Positions 16,622-23,599 are shown, numbered from the stretch's first letter. The stretch: 64,000 nucleotides of DNA from Prochlorococcus sp. AG-355-P07 (GCA_003280575.1 QCEN01000002.1:62001-126000); one strand, 5' to 3'. Notes: generated by a model not told the origin, from the sequence alone. Translations and numbers: made by a program.

Positions 16622-17287
16622 TTACCAAGGCAAGACTTCTCCGTTGGCATGCCAAAACGTACCTGAGTTATTTTTATTTAAAGAATCAATACGTTTTAAA
16701 AGGCCATTTGCTGATTCTTCAGGACTAATTCCATTTCTTGTAAAGCCAGTCATTCTTGTACATACTAACCCAGGATGCAAAATAGCTACATAAATATCAT
16801 CTCTTGATAAATCTATAGAAAGTGATTTTGCTGCCATTGACAAGGCTACCTTAGACATCCTGTAACCATAAGAACTTCCAGATGAATTATCTTCAATAGA
16901 TCCCATTCTACTTGTGATAAAAGCAACTTTAGAAGATCTTTTTAAAAGGTGTTTAAGTGATTGGGTCATACATATTGGGCTCAATGCATTAACTTCAAAT
17001 TGCCGCAAAATACTTCTTTTATCTAAGTTTTCGAAAGAATTAAATTCATAAATTCCTGCATTATGAATTAAGCAATCTAAATTAACTCCAGAAAGTTTTT
17101 TACACAAATTTGTTATCGACTCATCAGAAGAAATTTCTATATTCTCTTCGATTCTCACTCCTAAATCTCTAAGTTCTTTTGATGCTTTCCTACACGTTGC
17201 AATTACATTATCTCCCCTCTTATGAATTCGCCTACATAGTTCTAATCCAATACCCCTATTTGATCCTGTAATTAGATAAGTCGACAT
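16622..17287 (-). CDS. Short-chain dehydrogenase/reductase
   Basis: 221 residues. The N-terminal NAD(P) motif is TGSNRGIGLEL, then HNAGIYEF at the second Rossmann motif, and the catalytic YGYRMSK (Tyr-x-x-x-Lys type, YRMSK). It resembles the C-factor or sniffer-like branch of SDRs. Substrate unknown; cytosolic. The length is at the short end of the family but motifs are complete. Isolated on its strand. Confidence 0.9.
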   Translation of the reverse strand: MSTYLITGSNRGIGLELCRRIHKRGDNVIATCRKASKELRDLGVRIEENIEISSDESITNLCKKLSGVNLDCLIHNAGIYEFNSFENLDKRSILRQFEVNALSPICMTQSLKHLLKRSSKVAFITSRMGSIEDNSSGSSYGYRMSKVALSMAAKSLSIDLSRDDIYVAILHPGLVCTRMTGFTRNGISPEESANGLLKRIDSLNKNNSGTFWHANGEVLPW

Positions 17288-17457
17288 GTCTAAACTAAAA
17301 AATAAAAGATTAATCTAAATCCAAATATAAAAAAAACATACCAGAAAAAGAAAAAATATATAAAATTACTTATAAGATTTTTTAAGGTTATGATGAGTTA
17401 GGAAATTTAAAGGATTTTATATAAGAGAGAAAATATTTTTATCATCAAATTTAGTTT

Positions 17458-17664
17458 ATGGAAATTTTCAGTCGAGAACTTATACAAGAGATTATTAGGT
17501 TAACTTGGAGAAATCCTGCTTTCATGGCTATAGCTATTGCATTAGTTTGGCTTATTCCACAATTAATTATCAGAAAAATAATGGCAAAAAAATATGAACA
17601 AAGAAAAATAGAAATTCAGAAAAATAAAATTCAGAAGCTTTACCCAACCAATACTCCTAAATAA
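17458..17664 (+). CDS. Small membrane protein
   Basis: 68 residues. The N-terminus is amphipathic (REPLIQ-like: SRELIQEIIRLTWRN). A hydrophobic helix follows (AFMAIAIALVWLIPQLII), then a basic, Lys-rich tail. It looks like a conserved single-span cyanobacterial protein without known function. Confidence 0.6.
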   Translation: MEIFSRELIQEIIRLTWRNPAFMAIAIALVWLIPQLIIRKIMAKKYEQRKIEIQKNKIQKLYPTNTPK

Positions 17665-17689
17665 GATTATTATTTATAAAATAATCTTA
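17662..17689. repeat. Ten-base perfect inverted repeat
   Basis: TAAGATTATT (17662-17671, including the stop codon of the small membrane gene) pairs with AATAATCTTA (17680-17689), loop 8. The stem is almost all A-T and no T-run follows, so its role as a terminator is doubtful. Confidence 0.35.
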
Positions 17690-17725
17690 TGAAACAAAAA
17701 AAATACTTTTGCATCTAAGTAAAAT

Positions 17726-17917
17726 ATGACCTACAAAATTATTAGAATTGATGGGAAAGATGACGAATTAACCGCTCAAAGTTTTGAAAAGTATTCAGAT
17801 GCATACGATTTGTTAGAGGAACTATATGGAGATTTATGTTGTTCAGATGCAGATTATGGAGACATAACTTATTACGATATTGTTGAAAATAACTTAAAAA
17901 ATATTAATGGAGAATAA
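17726..17917 (+). CDS. Small acidic hypothetical protein
   Basis: 63 residues, very acidic. It reads MTYKIIRIDGKDDELTAQSF, then a helix with YDLLEELYGDLCC and DITYYDIVEN. No family recognised. It overlaps the next gene by 11 bases in another frame, which suggests coupled translation. Confidence 0.55.
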   Translation: MTYKIIRIDGKDDELTAQSFEKYSDAYDLLEELYGDLCCSDADYGDITYYDIVENNLKNINGE

Positions 17918-18110
17918 AAAATGGGCTCCCTCCCAAAAAGAAAATATTGGGGTAATAACGAGTGTATATGAATCTATCAAAGAAGAGCTTTCAGAACTTC
18001 AAAAAGAAACTGGATGTCCCGATTCATTTATATATGAATTCATTGGCAAGATTCAGAATGAATGGCATCCTGAATCTTGCCACACAATAGTTAGAAATAA
18101 AAAAAGGTAA
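17907..18110 (+). CDS. Small hypothetical protein
   Basis: 67 residues, soluble. A central helix (SVYESIKEELSELQKE) is followed by CPDSFIYEFIGKIQNEWHPE and a basic end. The start overlaps the preceding gene. The 3' part of the gene contains a perfect 12-base inverted repeat. Confidence 0.55.
   Translation: MENKKWAPSQKENIGVITSVYESIKEELSELQKETGCPDSFIYEFIGKIQNEWHPESCHTIVRNKKR
18045..18081. repeat. Perfect 12-base inverted repeat inside a coding region
   Basis: GGCAAGATTCAG (18045-18056) and CTGAATCTTGCC (18070-18081) are exact complements separated by 13 bases. It would form a stable hairpin near the 3' end of the 67-residue gene. No T-run follows. It may protect or shorten the mRNA, or be a protein-binding site. 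Confidence 0.6.
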
Positions 18111-18212
18111 AATTAGAAATTTTTAAATCTTCAACTCAAATATGTAAAAATTTAAAGAATTTTTTTTAAATTAAAATTCTTTTATATAATTTGAATTTAA
18201 AAATATTAAATC

Positions 18213-18299
18213 ATGATTATTAGATTACTTGGAATCGTACTTATTCTTGGAACGATTGCATATTATGGTTTAGTTTTGACTGGGCAAAGCAACCTTTAG
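18213..18299 (+). CDS. 28-residue membrane peptide
   Basis: ATG at 18213, TAG at 18297. Nearly the whole peptide is one helix (IIRLLGIVLILGTIAYYGLV) with a short TGQSNL end. It lies 24 bases before the Trp-rich gene. Its small size means support comes only from composition and position. Confidence 0.45.
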   Translation: MIIRLLGIVLILGTIAYYGLVLTGQSNL

Positions 18300-18323
18300 T
18301 TTTTTTACTTTTAATAATTTCTC

Positions 18324-18536
18324 ATGAAATGGCCCCCTACTTTGTGTTGGACAGCACCAAAAACTATTAATGGTAATAGGCATTTTCAAGTTAAAGCTTA
18401 TGGTGGAAAAAATAAAGATAGATGGGTTGATATTTTTCCTACCAAGAATAAAAAAGATATTAAAAGGATCTCATGGGCAAAACTAAAATCAGAATGGACT
18501 ACTGGATGGTTAAGGCTTCCAAAAGATAAAGATTAA
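18324..18536 (+). CDS. TIGR02450-like tryptophan-rich protein
   Basis: 70 residues with seven tryptophans. It reads WPPTLCWTAPKTINGNRHFQ, then RWVDIFPT, RISWAKLKSEW and TGWLRLP. This pattern matches the small Trp-rich family TIGR02450 found in cyanobacteria and some proteobacteria. No biochemical function is known. Intact length for the family. Confidence 0.75.
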   Translation: MKWPPTLCWTAPKTINGNRHFQVKAYGGKNKDRWVDIFPTKNKKDIKRISWAKLKSEWTTGWLRLPKDKD

Positions 18537-18635
18537 TTTGTCTATGTAAACAAATATTATTAACTAAAAAATTGTAAAAAATAATACCTAACTCAAAAAA
18601 AATAACTTCTAAAATTTTTTAAATTGCTGCTTAAT

Positions 18636-18809
18636 ATGAAGTCAGAACCGAAGAAAAAACTCCCTAATAAAAAAGTTATAAGTTCAGCAAAATTTGAGGC
18701 TAAAGAACAATTCACAAAATCTGCATTAGAAAATTTAAAAACAGAAAATGAAAGACTGGTTAATTCACTAAAAAAATCTGGGGAGATTAAAGAAAAAAAA
18801 AGAAAATAG
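18636..18809 (+). CDS. Small basic hypothetical protein
   Basis: 57 residues from ATG 18636. A TTG at 18624 would add four residues but is not needed. The protein is extremely Lys-rich and helical (KFEAKEQFTKSALENLKTE, then KKSGEIKEKKRK). No family recognised; nucleic-acid binding is possible but only inferred from charge. Confidence 0.45.
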   Translation: MKSEPKKKLPNKKVISSAKFEAKEQFTKSALENLKTENERLVNSLKKSGEIKEKKRK

Positions 18810-18860
18810 ACTTACATTATTTAAAATTTTTTATTATTATGTATGTTTATAGATTGAGAA

Positions 18861-18980
18861 ATGATTGAAAAAATCTCTCTAGCAAATTCTCATTTACCTC
18901 AACTTATTGGATTCGTAATGATGTCAATTGGCTACACATTAGGCAATAAATTCTACCTTCCGGAAATCAAACAAAAATAA
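18861..18980 (+). CDS. 39-residue hypothetical peptide
   Basis: ATG at 18861, TAA at 18978-18980. One moderately hydrophobic segment (LPQLIGFVMMSIGYTLG) followed by NKFYLPEIKQK. No family recognised. Confidence 0.45.
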   Translation: MIEKISLANSHLPQLIGFVMMSIGYTLGNKFYLPEIKQK

Positions 18981-19332
18981 TAATTCATAATTATTAAAAA
19001 TATTTTAAATAAATAACATTGAAATATATTCCTTATAAAACTTTCCAAATATTTTATCTGATTTAAAGCAAATACTTTAAAGCCAATTCTGTAGTTAAAT
19101 AAGACTAGTCTAGGTATGTTGCTGACACATAAATGTAACAGTAAAGTCCTTAAAAATGTGAAACCCAAAGAAAAAGTAAGAATTCATACTAATTTTTTTT
19201 AAATATGTTACATTCTTTAATAATTCAAGTTAAGATTTCCTCTGTCAAAAAAGCAGAAATAAGGAAATGTTTGATGTATACAAATGTCATTTACTTTTTG
19301 GCTTACTAATTGATCACATATGAAATCTAAAA
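18981..19332. other. AT-rich gap upstream of the Hli-like gene
   Basis: No convincing gene. A tiny frame of 18 codons (19267-19323, MFDVYKCHLLFGLL) ends 9 bases before the Hli-like start and could be a leader peptide, but nothing else supports it. Confidence 0.4.
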
Positions 19333-19587
19333 ATGGATGCACTTACTAGTTTTATAGTTGTTATCATCGCTATTACAATCCAATTCTCTCTATACGCTAT
19401 CAAAAGGTTGCAAGAACCTTTAGAACCAAATTATTTGATAGATAAAAATTCGAAAAAAATTAAAAACTATATGGGTAAATTTTGGAAAAATGCCGAAATA
19501 ACAAATGGGAGATTAGCTATGATTGGTTTTATAGCTTTGATAACAAACTATGGTTTTTTTGGGTGGATAATACCTGGATTTATTTAA
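19333..19587 (+). CDS. High-light-inducible (Hli/CAB-like) protein with extra N-terminal helix
   Basis: 84 residues. The C-terminal helix carries the chlorophyll-binding Hli signature AEITNGRLAMIGFIAL (Glu and Asn-Gly-Arg ligands, AMxG). Hli proteins bind chlorophyll and carotenoid in thylakoids and protect photosystems under high light or stress. Most are 40-70 residues with one helix. This one adds an N-terminal hydrophobic helix (FIVVIIAITIQFSLYAI) and a polar linker. The usual Glu after the AMxG segment is replaced by Asn/Tyr (TNYGFFGW). Probably a divergent family member. Confidence 0.8.
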   Translation: MDALTSFIVVIIAITIQFSLYAIKRLQEPLEPNYLIDKNSKKIKNYMGKFWKNAEITNGRLAMIGFIALITNYGFFGWIIPGFI

Positions 19588-19687
19588 ACTATCAATACAT
19601 TAAGGTCTTTAAAAAAAATATAAATCCCTCGTTCAAAACAAACTCTCCTTTTTTAAAAAAAAATTTTATTATAAGTAAAAAAAGCAA

Positions 19688-19885
19688 TTGAGTAATTCTG
19701 ATTTTGATAAAAATGGATTGGATAGCTATGGTATACATTGGCTTCAATATGCTGCTTTTGTTTTCTCTGGTTTTGCTATATTTACAATCTGGGCATTTTT
19801 TTATGATGAAAGATTCCACAACTTTGTAATGAATATTTTCAGGGTTATTAACTGCAGTGGGTTCAACTGTAATGGAGCATTTTAA
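19688..19885 (+). CDS. Small single-span membrane protein
   Basis: 65 residues from TTG 19688. A polar start (SNSDFDKNGLDSYGIHW) is followed by a membrane helix (YAAFVFSGFAIFTIWAFF) and a C-terminal part with two cysteines (INCSGFNCNG). Lies 100 bases after the Hli-like gene and 6 bases before the next gene. Start codon uncertain. Confidence 0.45.
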   Translation: MSNSDFDKNGLDSYGIHWLQYAAFVFSGFAIFTIWAFFYDERFHNFVMNIFRVINCSGFNCNGAF

Positions 19886-19891
19886 AATTCT

Positions 19892-20074
19892 ATGGCTAAT
19901 CCAGATCAAAAAACAATATTAATTGATAATGCTTTTGTGGAAATAAAAAACATTTGTATAAATCTTCAAAAAGATACTGATGCTTCGAATTCAGAACTTA
20001 AAAGTTTACTAAAACTAGTTATTAATGAATGGGAAGAAAAAGAAGAACAAAAAACTGATTTTGGATTTAGGTAA
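19892..20074 (+). CDS. Small hypothetical protein
   Basis: 60 residues, soluble and acidic: MANPDQKTILIDNAFVEIKN, then a helix with LKSLLKLVINEWEEKEEQ. No family recognised. Probably shares a transcript with the preceding 65-residue gene. Confidence 0.5.
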   Translation: MANPDQKTILIDNAFVEIKNICINLQKDTDASNSELKSLLKLVINEWEEKEEQKTDFGFR

Positions 20075-20188
20075 AGTTAGTCACTTTCTAAGAAGATACT
20101 TAGGCCTCAAATAGTTTTTAATATGAACAGATTTTTACTTTTAAAATTTAACATTTATAATTTACAATTTTTAGAGAGAAATTAAAAA

Positions 20189-20218
20189 GGAATGAATCTC
20201 AGATAGAAGATTCATTCC
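20189..20218. repeat. Perfect 11-base inverted repeat
   Basis: GGAATGAATCT (20189-20199) pairs with AGATTCATTCC (20208-20218), loop 8. It lies 115 bases after the 60-residue gene. No good T-run on either side. May be a weak terminator or RNA end structure. Confidence 0.5.
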
Positions 20219-20338
20219 AGATTTAGCATTAGTTTTATCTAGATTTAAATTTTATAATTTAACTCCTCTGGTGGACTGTCAATAATTAGATCCCTCCTAT
20301 TCAATAAGTTAAACTTACGTTTTACTTGTTAAGAAAGT

Positions 20339-20360
20339 AAATCAGTAAAAATGCTGATTT
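20339..20360 (-). terminator. Likely terminator of the 33-residue minus-strand gene
   Basis: AAATCAG and CTGATTT form a 7-base stem with an 8-base loop. On the minus strand it lies 8 bases past the stop at 20369; on the plus strand it is followed by ATTGTTTT. Usable in either direction but short. Confidence 0.4.
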
Positions 20361-20368
20361 ATTGTTTT

Positions 20369-20470
20369 CTAAAATGTTTGAATTAAAGATGCCAATTCTG
20401 GTGCATCTAATAAAAGTGCAAAAAATGTAAGCACAACTAATAAAAATATGGAAAAATAGAATTGAATCAT
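20369..20470 (-). CDS. 33-residue membrane peptide
   Basis: ATG at 20470, TAG at 20369-20371. The sequence is almost one hydrophobic helix (IQFYFSIFLLVVLTFFALLL) with an acidic DAPELASL end. Size and layout recall small photosystem or cytochrome subunits, but I cannot assign it to one. Confidence 0.5.
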   Translation of the reverse strand: MIQFYFSIFLLVVLTFFALLLDAPELASLIQTF

Positions 20471-20570
20471 GCTTAAAAATTACTTAATAAGAATTTTTTA
20501 AGTTGTATAAAATAATGCTTTGTTTACATAATTAAATATCTCTACCTAAAGATGTTTAATTAGAGAATAA

Positions 20571-20804
20571 TTAAGATGCTTCAGGGGAAAATATTGTCCT
20601 ATTTTTTTGCCAATACTCACAGCCTTTAAGTAAATGATCACCCTGTGGTATGCGTTTTTCGTATTTTGGACAGATCAAGATAGTAGCAAAAGTTTCTGTA
20701 GTGCTGTAGCGAAAGTGATTGCAAGTAATACAAATCTTTGTTCGTTTTCGTTTTAGGGTAGATTCTTTTAGATATTCCCATTTTGACGGATTTACCTTTA
20801 TCAT
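20571..20804 (-). CDS. Small Cys-motif protein, second gene of operon 1
   Basis: 77 residues. Basic N-terminus, then CITCNHFRY, CPKYEKRIPQGDHLLKGCEYW. The four cysteines (CxxC ... C ... C) with nearby histidines suggest a metal site. No family recognised. It starts two bases after the stop of the ANV/GW protein, so both are likely made from the LexA-like promoter upstream. Confidence 0.6.
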   Translation of the reverse strand: MIKVNPSKWEYLKESTLKRKRTKICITCNHFRYSTTETFATILICPKYEKRIPQGDHLLKGCEYWQKNRTIFSPEAS

Positions 20805-20806
20805 GA

Positions 20807-21097
20807 TTACTGGAATTTATTAGTAACAATTTGCCAACCTCCTGAAATTAATTCATTCCATGTTTCACAAGCACATTCAATAGAATGGATCCTTGAATTT
20901 TTAATTTGGGCTGGTTCACCTAATTCATTTGCATAGAAAAGATGAGTATATACTTGTAAGTTATTAGATACAGATTTCTTATAACTCTCAAAAAAAATTA
21001 ATAAACCACTTTTTTTGTTAAACAACCAGCCAGTTGGGGTGTCAATAAGGCTGCCACGATAAAAATAAGTCCGAACATTAGCGACTCCTGAAGTCAT
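20807..21097 (-). CDS. Paralogue 1 of a small GW-motif family (DUF1651-like)
   Basis: 96 residues. It shares a clear pattern with the protein at 23245-23544: MT-G-ANV-T-F, P-GWL, a run ending KKS, YAN-LGEP--IK-S, and a final W--L---GW. The GWL start and W..L..GW end resemble the picocyanobacterial family DUF1651, of unknown function. Soluble, no catalytic motif seen. Its promoter region is duplicated in front of the paralogue too. The combination suggests duplication of a whole regulated unit. Confidence 0.65.
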   Translation of the reverse strand: MTSGVANVRTYFYRGSLIDTPTGWLFNKKSGLLIFFESYKKSVSNNLQVYTHLFYANELGEPAQIKNSRIHSIECACETWNELISGGWQIVTNKFQ

Positions 21098-21103
21098 GAA
21101 GAT

Positions 21104-21117
21104 AATACAGTTGTACT
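21104..21117 (-). promoter_or_regulatory. LexA-box-like operator 1
   Basis: On the minus strand AGTACAACTGTATT fits the published cyanobacterial LexA consensus RGTACNNNDGTWCB at all but one position. It covers the expected transcription start just after the -10 element, and lies 7 bases before the ATG. An equivalent site sits before the paralogue. Binding has not been shown. Confidence 0.55.
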
Positions 21118-21120
21118 ATT

Positions 21121-21149
21121 AATATAAATGTACTACTCGTAGGCGTCAA
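21121..21149 (-). promoter_or_regulatory. Sigma-70-type promoter of operon 1
   Basis: On the minus strand TTGACG (21144-21149) and TATATT (21121-21126) are 17 bases apart, an ideal spacing. An extra half-site AGTAGTACA lies in the spacer. The transcript would start at about 21114, inside the LexA-like palindrome. Confidence 0.6.
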
Positions 21150-21217
21150 GTATTTCTCCAGTAATTATTTAAATACTAAAATTACTTTCCAGAAATAATA
21201 AGCCGTAAACTTCTTAT

Positions 21218-21526
21218 TTGGTAATAGTGAATACAAGTAACTCCTTGAGAAGGAAAATATCATTAAAAGACTATCTCCAAAAGAATTCAATGTATCGAAA
21301 TCCCTTCTATTTAGGATGGAACAAAGGTTGGTCCTTTTTATTTTTTTTAGAGGGTGGCATTGCAAAAATTGAAGCAAAAGGTTTTGGTATTTCTATTACA
21401 ACAAAAGTTGAGAAGGGAGAATCACCCCTAGAATCTGCGGATAGATTAGTCTCGAAAGAGCAAAGGATTAGAAAATCAAGATATTATTCTTGGGTTAAAT
21501 CTATTAATGAAAAAACAATAAATTAG
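21218..21526 (+). CDS. Hypothetical protein upstream of the ligase-fragment cluster
   Basis: 102 residues if TTG 21218 is used; GTG 21227 or ATG 21290 are alternatives. The middle reads NPFYLGWNKGWSFLFFLEGG, followed by AKIEAKGFGISITTKVEKG and a basic end. No family recognised. It is divergent from operon 1, so the same 120-base region could regulate both directions. Confidence 0.5.
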   Translation: MVIVNTSNSLRRKISLKDYLQKNSMYRNPFYLGWNKGWSFLFFLEGGIAKIEAKGFGISITTKVEKGESPLESADRLVSKEQRIRKSRYYSWVKSINEKTIN

Positions 21527-21595
21527 CCAATCCTTAAATTTCTAAAGTAATTTGTTGACAGTCAATTTAAAATAGAAAATAGTTATTTATTTTTC

Positions 21596-21853
21596 GTGTC
21601 TAATAAATTTTATGAATGGTGGAAAAACCATAGAAAAGTTGTAACCTATGGGGCTTTTATCATCTTGTTTGGTTTTTATTTATCTCCTGTTGTTAAGGAA
21701 GCAAAATACAAAAACCAATGTATTAAGTACTCTACTAAAGGAGCTTTAACTAAATTTAATAAGGACGATATAGGAGAAACTTTACTAGAGGAAACAGGTT
21801 TGAATATTGATGAAATAGCAAAGATTGAGGGTTATAAGAATTGCATCAATTAA
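21596..21853 (+). CDS. Small membrane protein
   Basis: 85 residues, GTG start. A basic, aromatic N-terminus (SNKFYEWWKNHRKVVTY) leads to one helix (GAFIILFGFYLSPVV) and a polar C-terminal part with two cysteines. No family recognised. 69 bases after the preceding gene, 32 before the next. Confidence 0.5.
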   Translation: MSNKFYEWWKNHRKVVTYGAFIILFGFYLSPVVKEAKYKNQCIKYSTKGALTKFNKDDIGETLLEETGLNIDEIAKIEGYKNCIN

Positions 21854-21885
21854 AAAATTCGCAAAAATTACGCTGAGTTTTTTAA

Positions 21886-22092
21886 ATGATTAAAGGTATG
21901 TTTAAACTTATTTTATTAATATTATTATTTGGATTTATATCAATAAGTCCAAAAACAAGCTATTTGGTTGGCATAACTCTAAAAGAAATTTCTTCATTTA
22001 TTTTATGGACTATTAAATATGAAGATAGAGAAAAATGGATTATAGATAAACCAAGTTGGATATCTGACCAAAAACTTAAGCCATCGTATTAA
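21886..22092 (+). CDS. Small exported or membrane protein
   Basis: 68 residues. N-terminal hydrophobic stretch (MFKLILLILLFGFISISP) like a signal anchor, then a second weak segment and a basic tail WIIDKPSWISDQKLKPSY. Its stop is directly followed by the ATG of the ligase-like gene, suggesting one transcript. Confidence 0.5.
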   Translation: MIKGMFKLILLILLFGFISISPKTSYLVGITLKEISSFILWTIKYEDREKWIIDKPSWISDQKLKPSY

Positions 22093-22842
22093 ATGAAGAC
22101 TTATTTAGAAGAACGAATTGAATGGTATGACGATAATTATAGAAATGGTAATTCTTTAATCTCTGATAGGCAGTTCGACCAACTTGAAAAAAATTTATTA
22201 AGAACAAACCCTAATTGTGATTACTTTAAAAAGAAAAATAAACTAGTTTTACCTTCATTAGAAAAGGATTCATTAGATGAATTTTTGAAAGGATTATTAG
22301 TAGATACCAGATTATTAATTGAACCAAAAATTGATGGTTGTGCTGTTGCTTTGCAATATAGGGATGGAACCTTGGAGAAAGCAATTTCAAGAAAAGGGGC
22401 AGACGTTACTAGTAAACTTATTAAAGTTCAAGATATTCCCAATAATCTCCCTTTACGAGGAGTTCTTCAAGTTAGAGGTGAATTATATGCACCCAACCAA
22501 AGTCCAAATATCTCCCAAAGAATCGCCTCTGGATTTCTAAGAGCTAAAGAAGGATTTTCTGAAAGTCTTAGCTTCTGCACATTTCAAATACTTAATTCAA
22601 CACTTAACCAATATGAGTCCAAAAAGAGTCTTTCAAAGCTTGGCTTCACGATCCCTCAGGATATTTCATGCAACTTTACGAGCCAAGTTGAAGTATTTAG
22701 AAAACAATGGCTAGAAGGGAAGCTTTTTAGTAAATATCCAACAGATGGAATAGTAGTAAAAATAAATTCTAGAAAATTACAATTGATTAGAGAAAAATCA
22801 AATTTAGATTATCCTTATTGGCAAGTGGCAATAAAACGTTAA
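22093..22842 (+). CDS. Stand-alone adenylation domain of an NAD-dependent DNA ligase (LigA-like)
   Basis: 249 residues against about 670 in full LigA. Visible are part of the NAD-binding Ia region (YDDNYRNGNSLISDRQFDQL), the nucleotidylation motif EPKIDG with Lys79, ISRKGADVT, LQVRGELY, and TDGIVVKIN with the terminal YWQVAIKR. The OB fold, zinc finger, HhH and BRCT parts are absent, and the frame is intact, so it is not simply a broken gene. It could form ligase-AMP but would lack normal DNA encirclement. It may partner another protein, modify a small substrate or act in repair. It is flanked by two operons with LexA-like sites. Confidence 0.85.
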   Translation: MKTYLEERIEWYDDNYRNGNSLISDRQFDQLEKNLLRTNPNCDYFKKKNKLVLPSLEKDSLDEFLKGLLVDTRLLIEPKIDGCAVALQYRDGTLEKAISRKGADVTSKLIKVQDIPNNLPLRGVLQVRGELYAPNQSPNISQRIASGFLRAKEGFSESLSFCTFQILNSTLNQYESKKSLSKLGFTIPQDISCNFTSQVEVFRKQWLEGKLFSKYPTDGIVVKINSRKLQLIREKSNLDYPYWQVAIKR

Positions 22843-22955
22843 TGGATTTAATACACCAGATTTTTCCTACTTGGCATATTTACTTGGATATGTTTTTGGT
22901 TGGCTTTGCAACTTACAGTTTTCTGAGAATTAAGAAAAAAATAAAAACTAAATAA
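22842..22955 (+). CDS. 37-residue membrane peptide
   Basis: ATG overlaps the stop of the ligase-like gene by one base (TAATG). Residues read MDLIHQIFPTWHIYLDMF, then LVGFATYSFLRIKKK. One membrane span with a basic tail. Likely last gene of the plus-strand group. Function unknown. Confidence 0.5.
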   Translation: MDLIHQIFPTWHIYLDMFLVGFATYSFLRIKKKIKTK

Positions 22956-22965
22956 AGTTTTGAAA

Positions 22966-23118
22966 TCATCCGTGGTCCTTAAGCATGGATTTAAGTTGTT
23001 CGGGATCTAATTGTTCAAGATAATTTCTCATTGCCAACCAAGATCTCCTGCTTTCTAACTTTCCACTTTGTTTAAATAAATTTGCAGAAACTTGATCTAT
23101 CAATTCTTTATGAGTCAT
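22966..23118 (-). CDS. 50-residue hypothetical protein, third gene of operon 2
   Basis: Read from ATG 23118 (MTHKELIDQVSANLFKQ) rather than from further upstream, because this start overlaps the preceding stop by 11 bases. The rest is helical, WLAMRNYLEQLDPEQLKSML. No family recognised. Confidence 0.5.
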   Translation of the reverse strand: MTHKELIDQVSANLFKQSGKLESRRSWLAMRNYLEQLDPEQLKSMLKDHG

Positions 23119-23248
23119 ATTTATATTCTTCATCAAGTTCAATAACAACACCATTAAAAAATTCTGCTAATAATTTTGATGGGTCTTGCATAGATATCTT
23201 TCTATCTACTTTTGATAATTTCTTTTTGATTGGATTTAAGTTAGTCAT
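23108..23248 (-). CDS. 46-residue hypothetical protein, second gene of operon 2
   Basis: ATG at 23248 overlaps the stop of the paralogue-2 gene as ATGA. The basic start MTNLNPIKKKLSKVDRK is followed by DPSKLLAEFFNGVVIELDEE. No family recognised. The chained overlaps on both sides are the main support. Confidence 0.5.
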   Translation of the reverse strand: MTNLNPIKKKLSKVDRKISMQDPSKLLAEFFNGVVIELDEEYKYDS

Positions 23249-23544
23249 ACAGATTCAGGTAATTCAAGTTCTTCAAAAGTCCAACCTTCTAATTGAAGGT
23301 CATGCCATTTATCCCAAGCATTATCCAAATACATTTGAGTGGATGATTTAATTGCCATTGGCTCACCAAGATCATTTGCATAATATGTATGAGCAAAAAT
23401 CCTCATACTATTTCTTGGAGATTTTTTATTCCTTATAAATAAAATTAATCTGCTGCGGTCTGGGCTAAGCAACCAACCACTTGGGGACTCATTACGATAA
23501 CCGTAAGAAAAATTAGTCCAAACGTTAGCTCCTCCTAAAGTCAT
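23245..23544 (-). CDS. Paralogue 2 of the small GW-motif family (DUF1651-like)
   Basis: 99 residues. It shares MT-G-ANV-T-F, SPSGWL, a KKSPRN segment, YANDLGEP--IKSS and a final W--L--EGW with the gene at 20807-21097; roughly one third of positions are identical by eye. First gene of a three-gene operon with overlapping stops and starts. Promoter and LexA-like operator are equivalent to those of paralogue 1. Function unknown. Confidence 0.65.
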   Translation of the reverse strand: MTLGGANVWTNFSYGYRNESPSGWLLSPDRSRLILFIRNKKSPRNSMRIFAHTYYANDLGEPMAIKSSTQMYLDNAWDKWHDLQLEGWTFEELELPESV

Positions 23545-23552
23545 TACTTAGT

Positions 23553-23566
23553 AATACATGTGTACT
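23553..23566 (-). promoter_or_regulatory. LexA-box-like operator 2
   Basis: On the minus strand AGTACACATGTATT matches RGTACNNNDGTWCB at all but one position. With flanks it is a near-perfect 20-base palindrome, AGTAATACA/TGTACTACT on the plus strand. It overlaps the predicted transcription start. Confidence 0.55.
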
Positions 23567-23569
23567 ACT

Positions 23570-23599
23570 AATATAAATACATTAGAAATGGATCGTCAA
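23570..23599 (-). promoter_or_regulatory. Sigma-70-type promoter of operon 2
   Basis: On the minus strand TTGACG (23594-23599) and TATATT (23570-23575), spacing 18. The flank AAATACTTGACG is identical to that in operon 1, whereas the spacer differs, so the core elements are selectively conserved. Confidence 0.6.
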
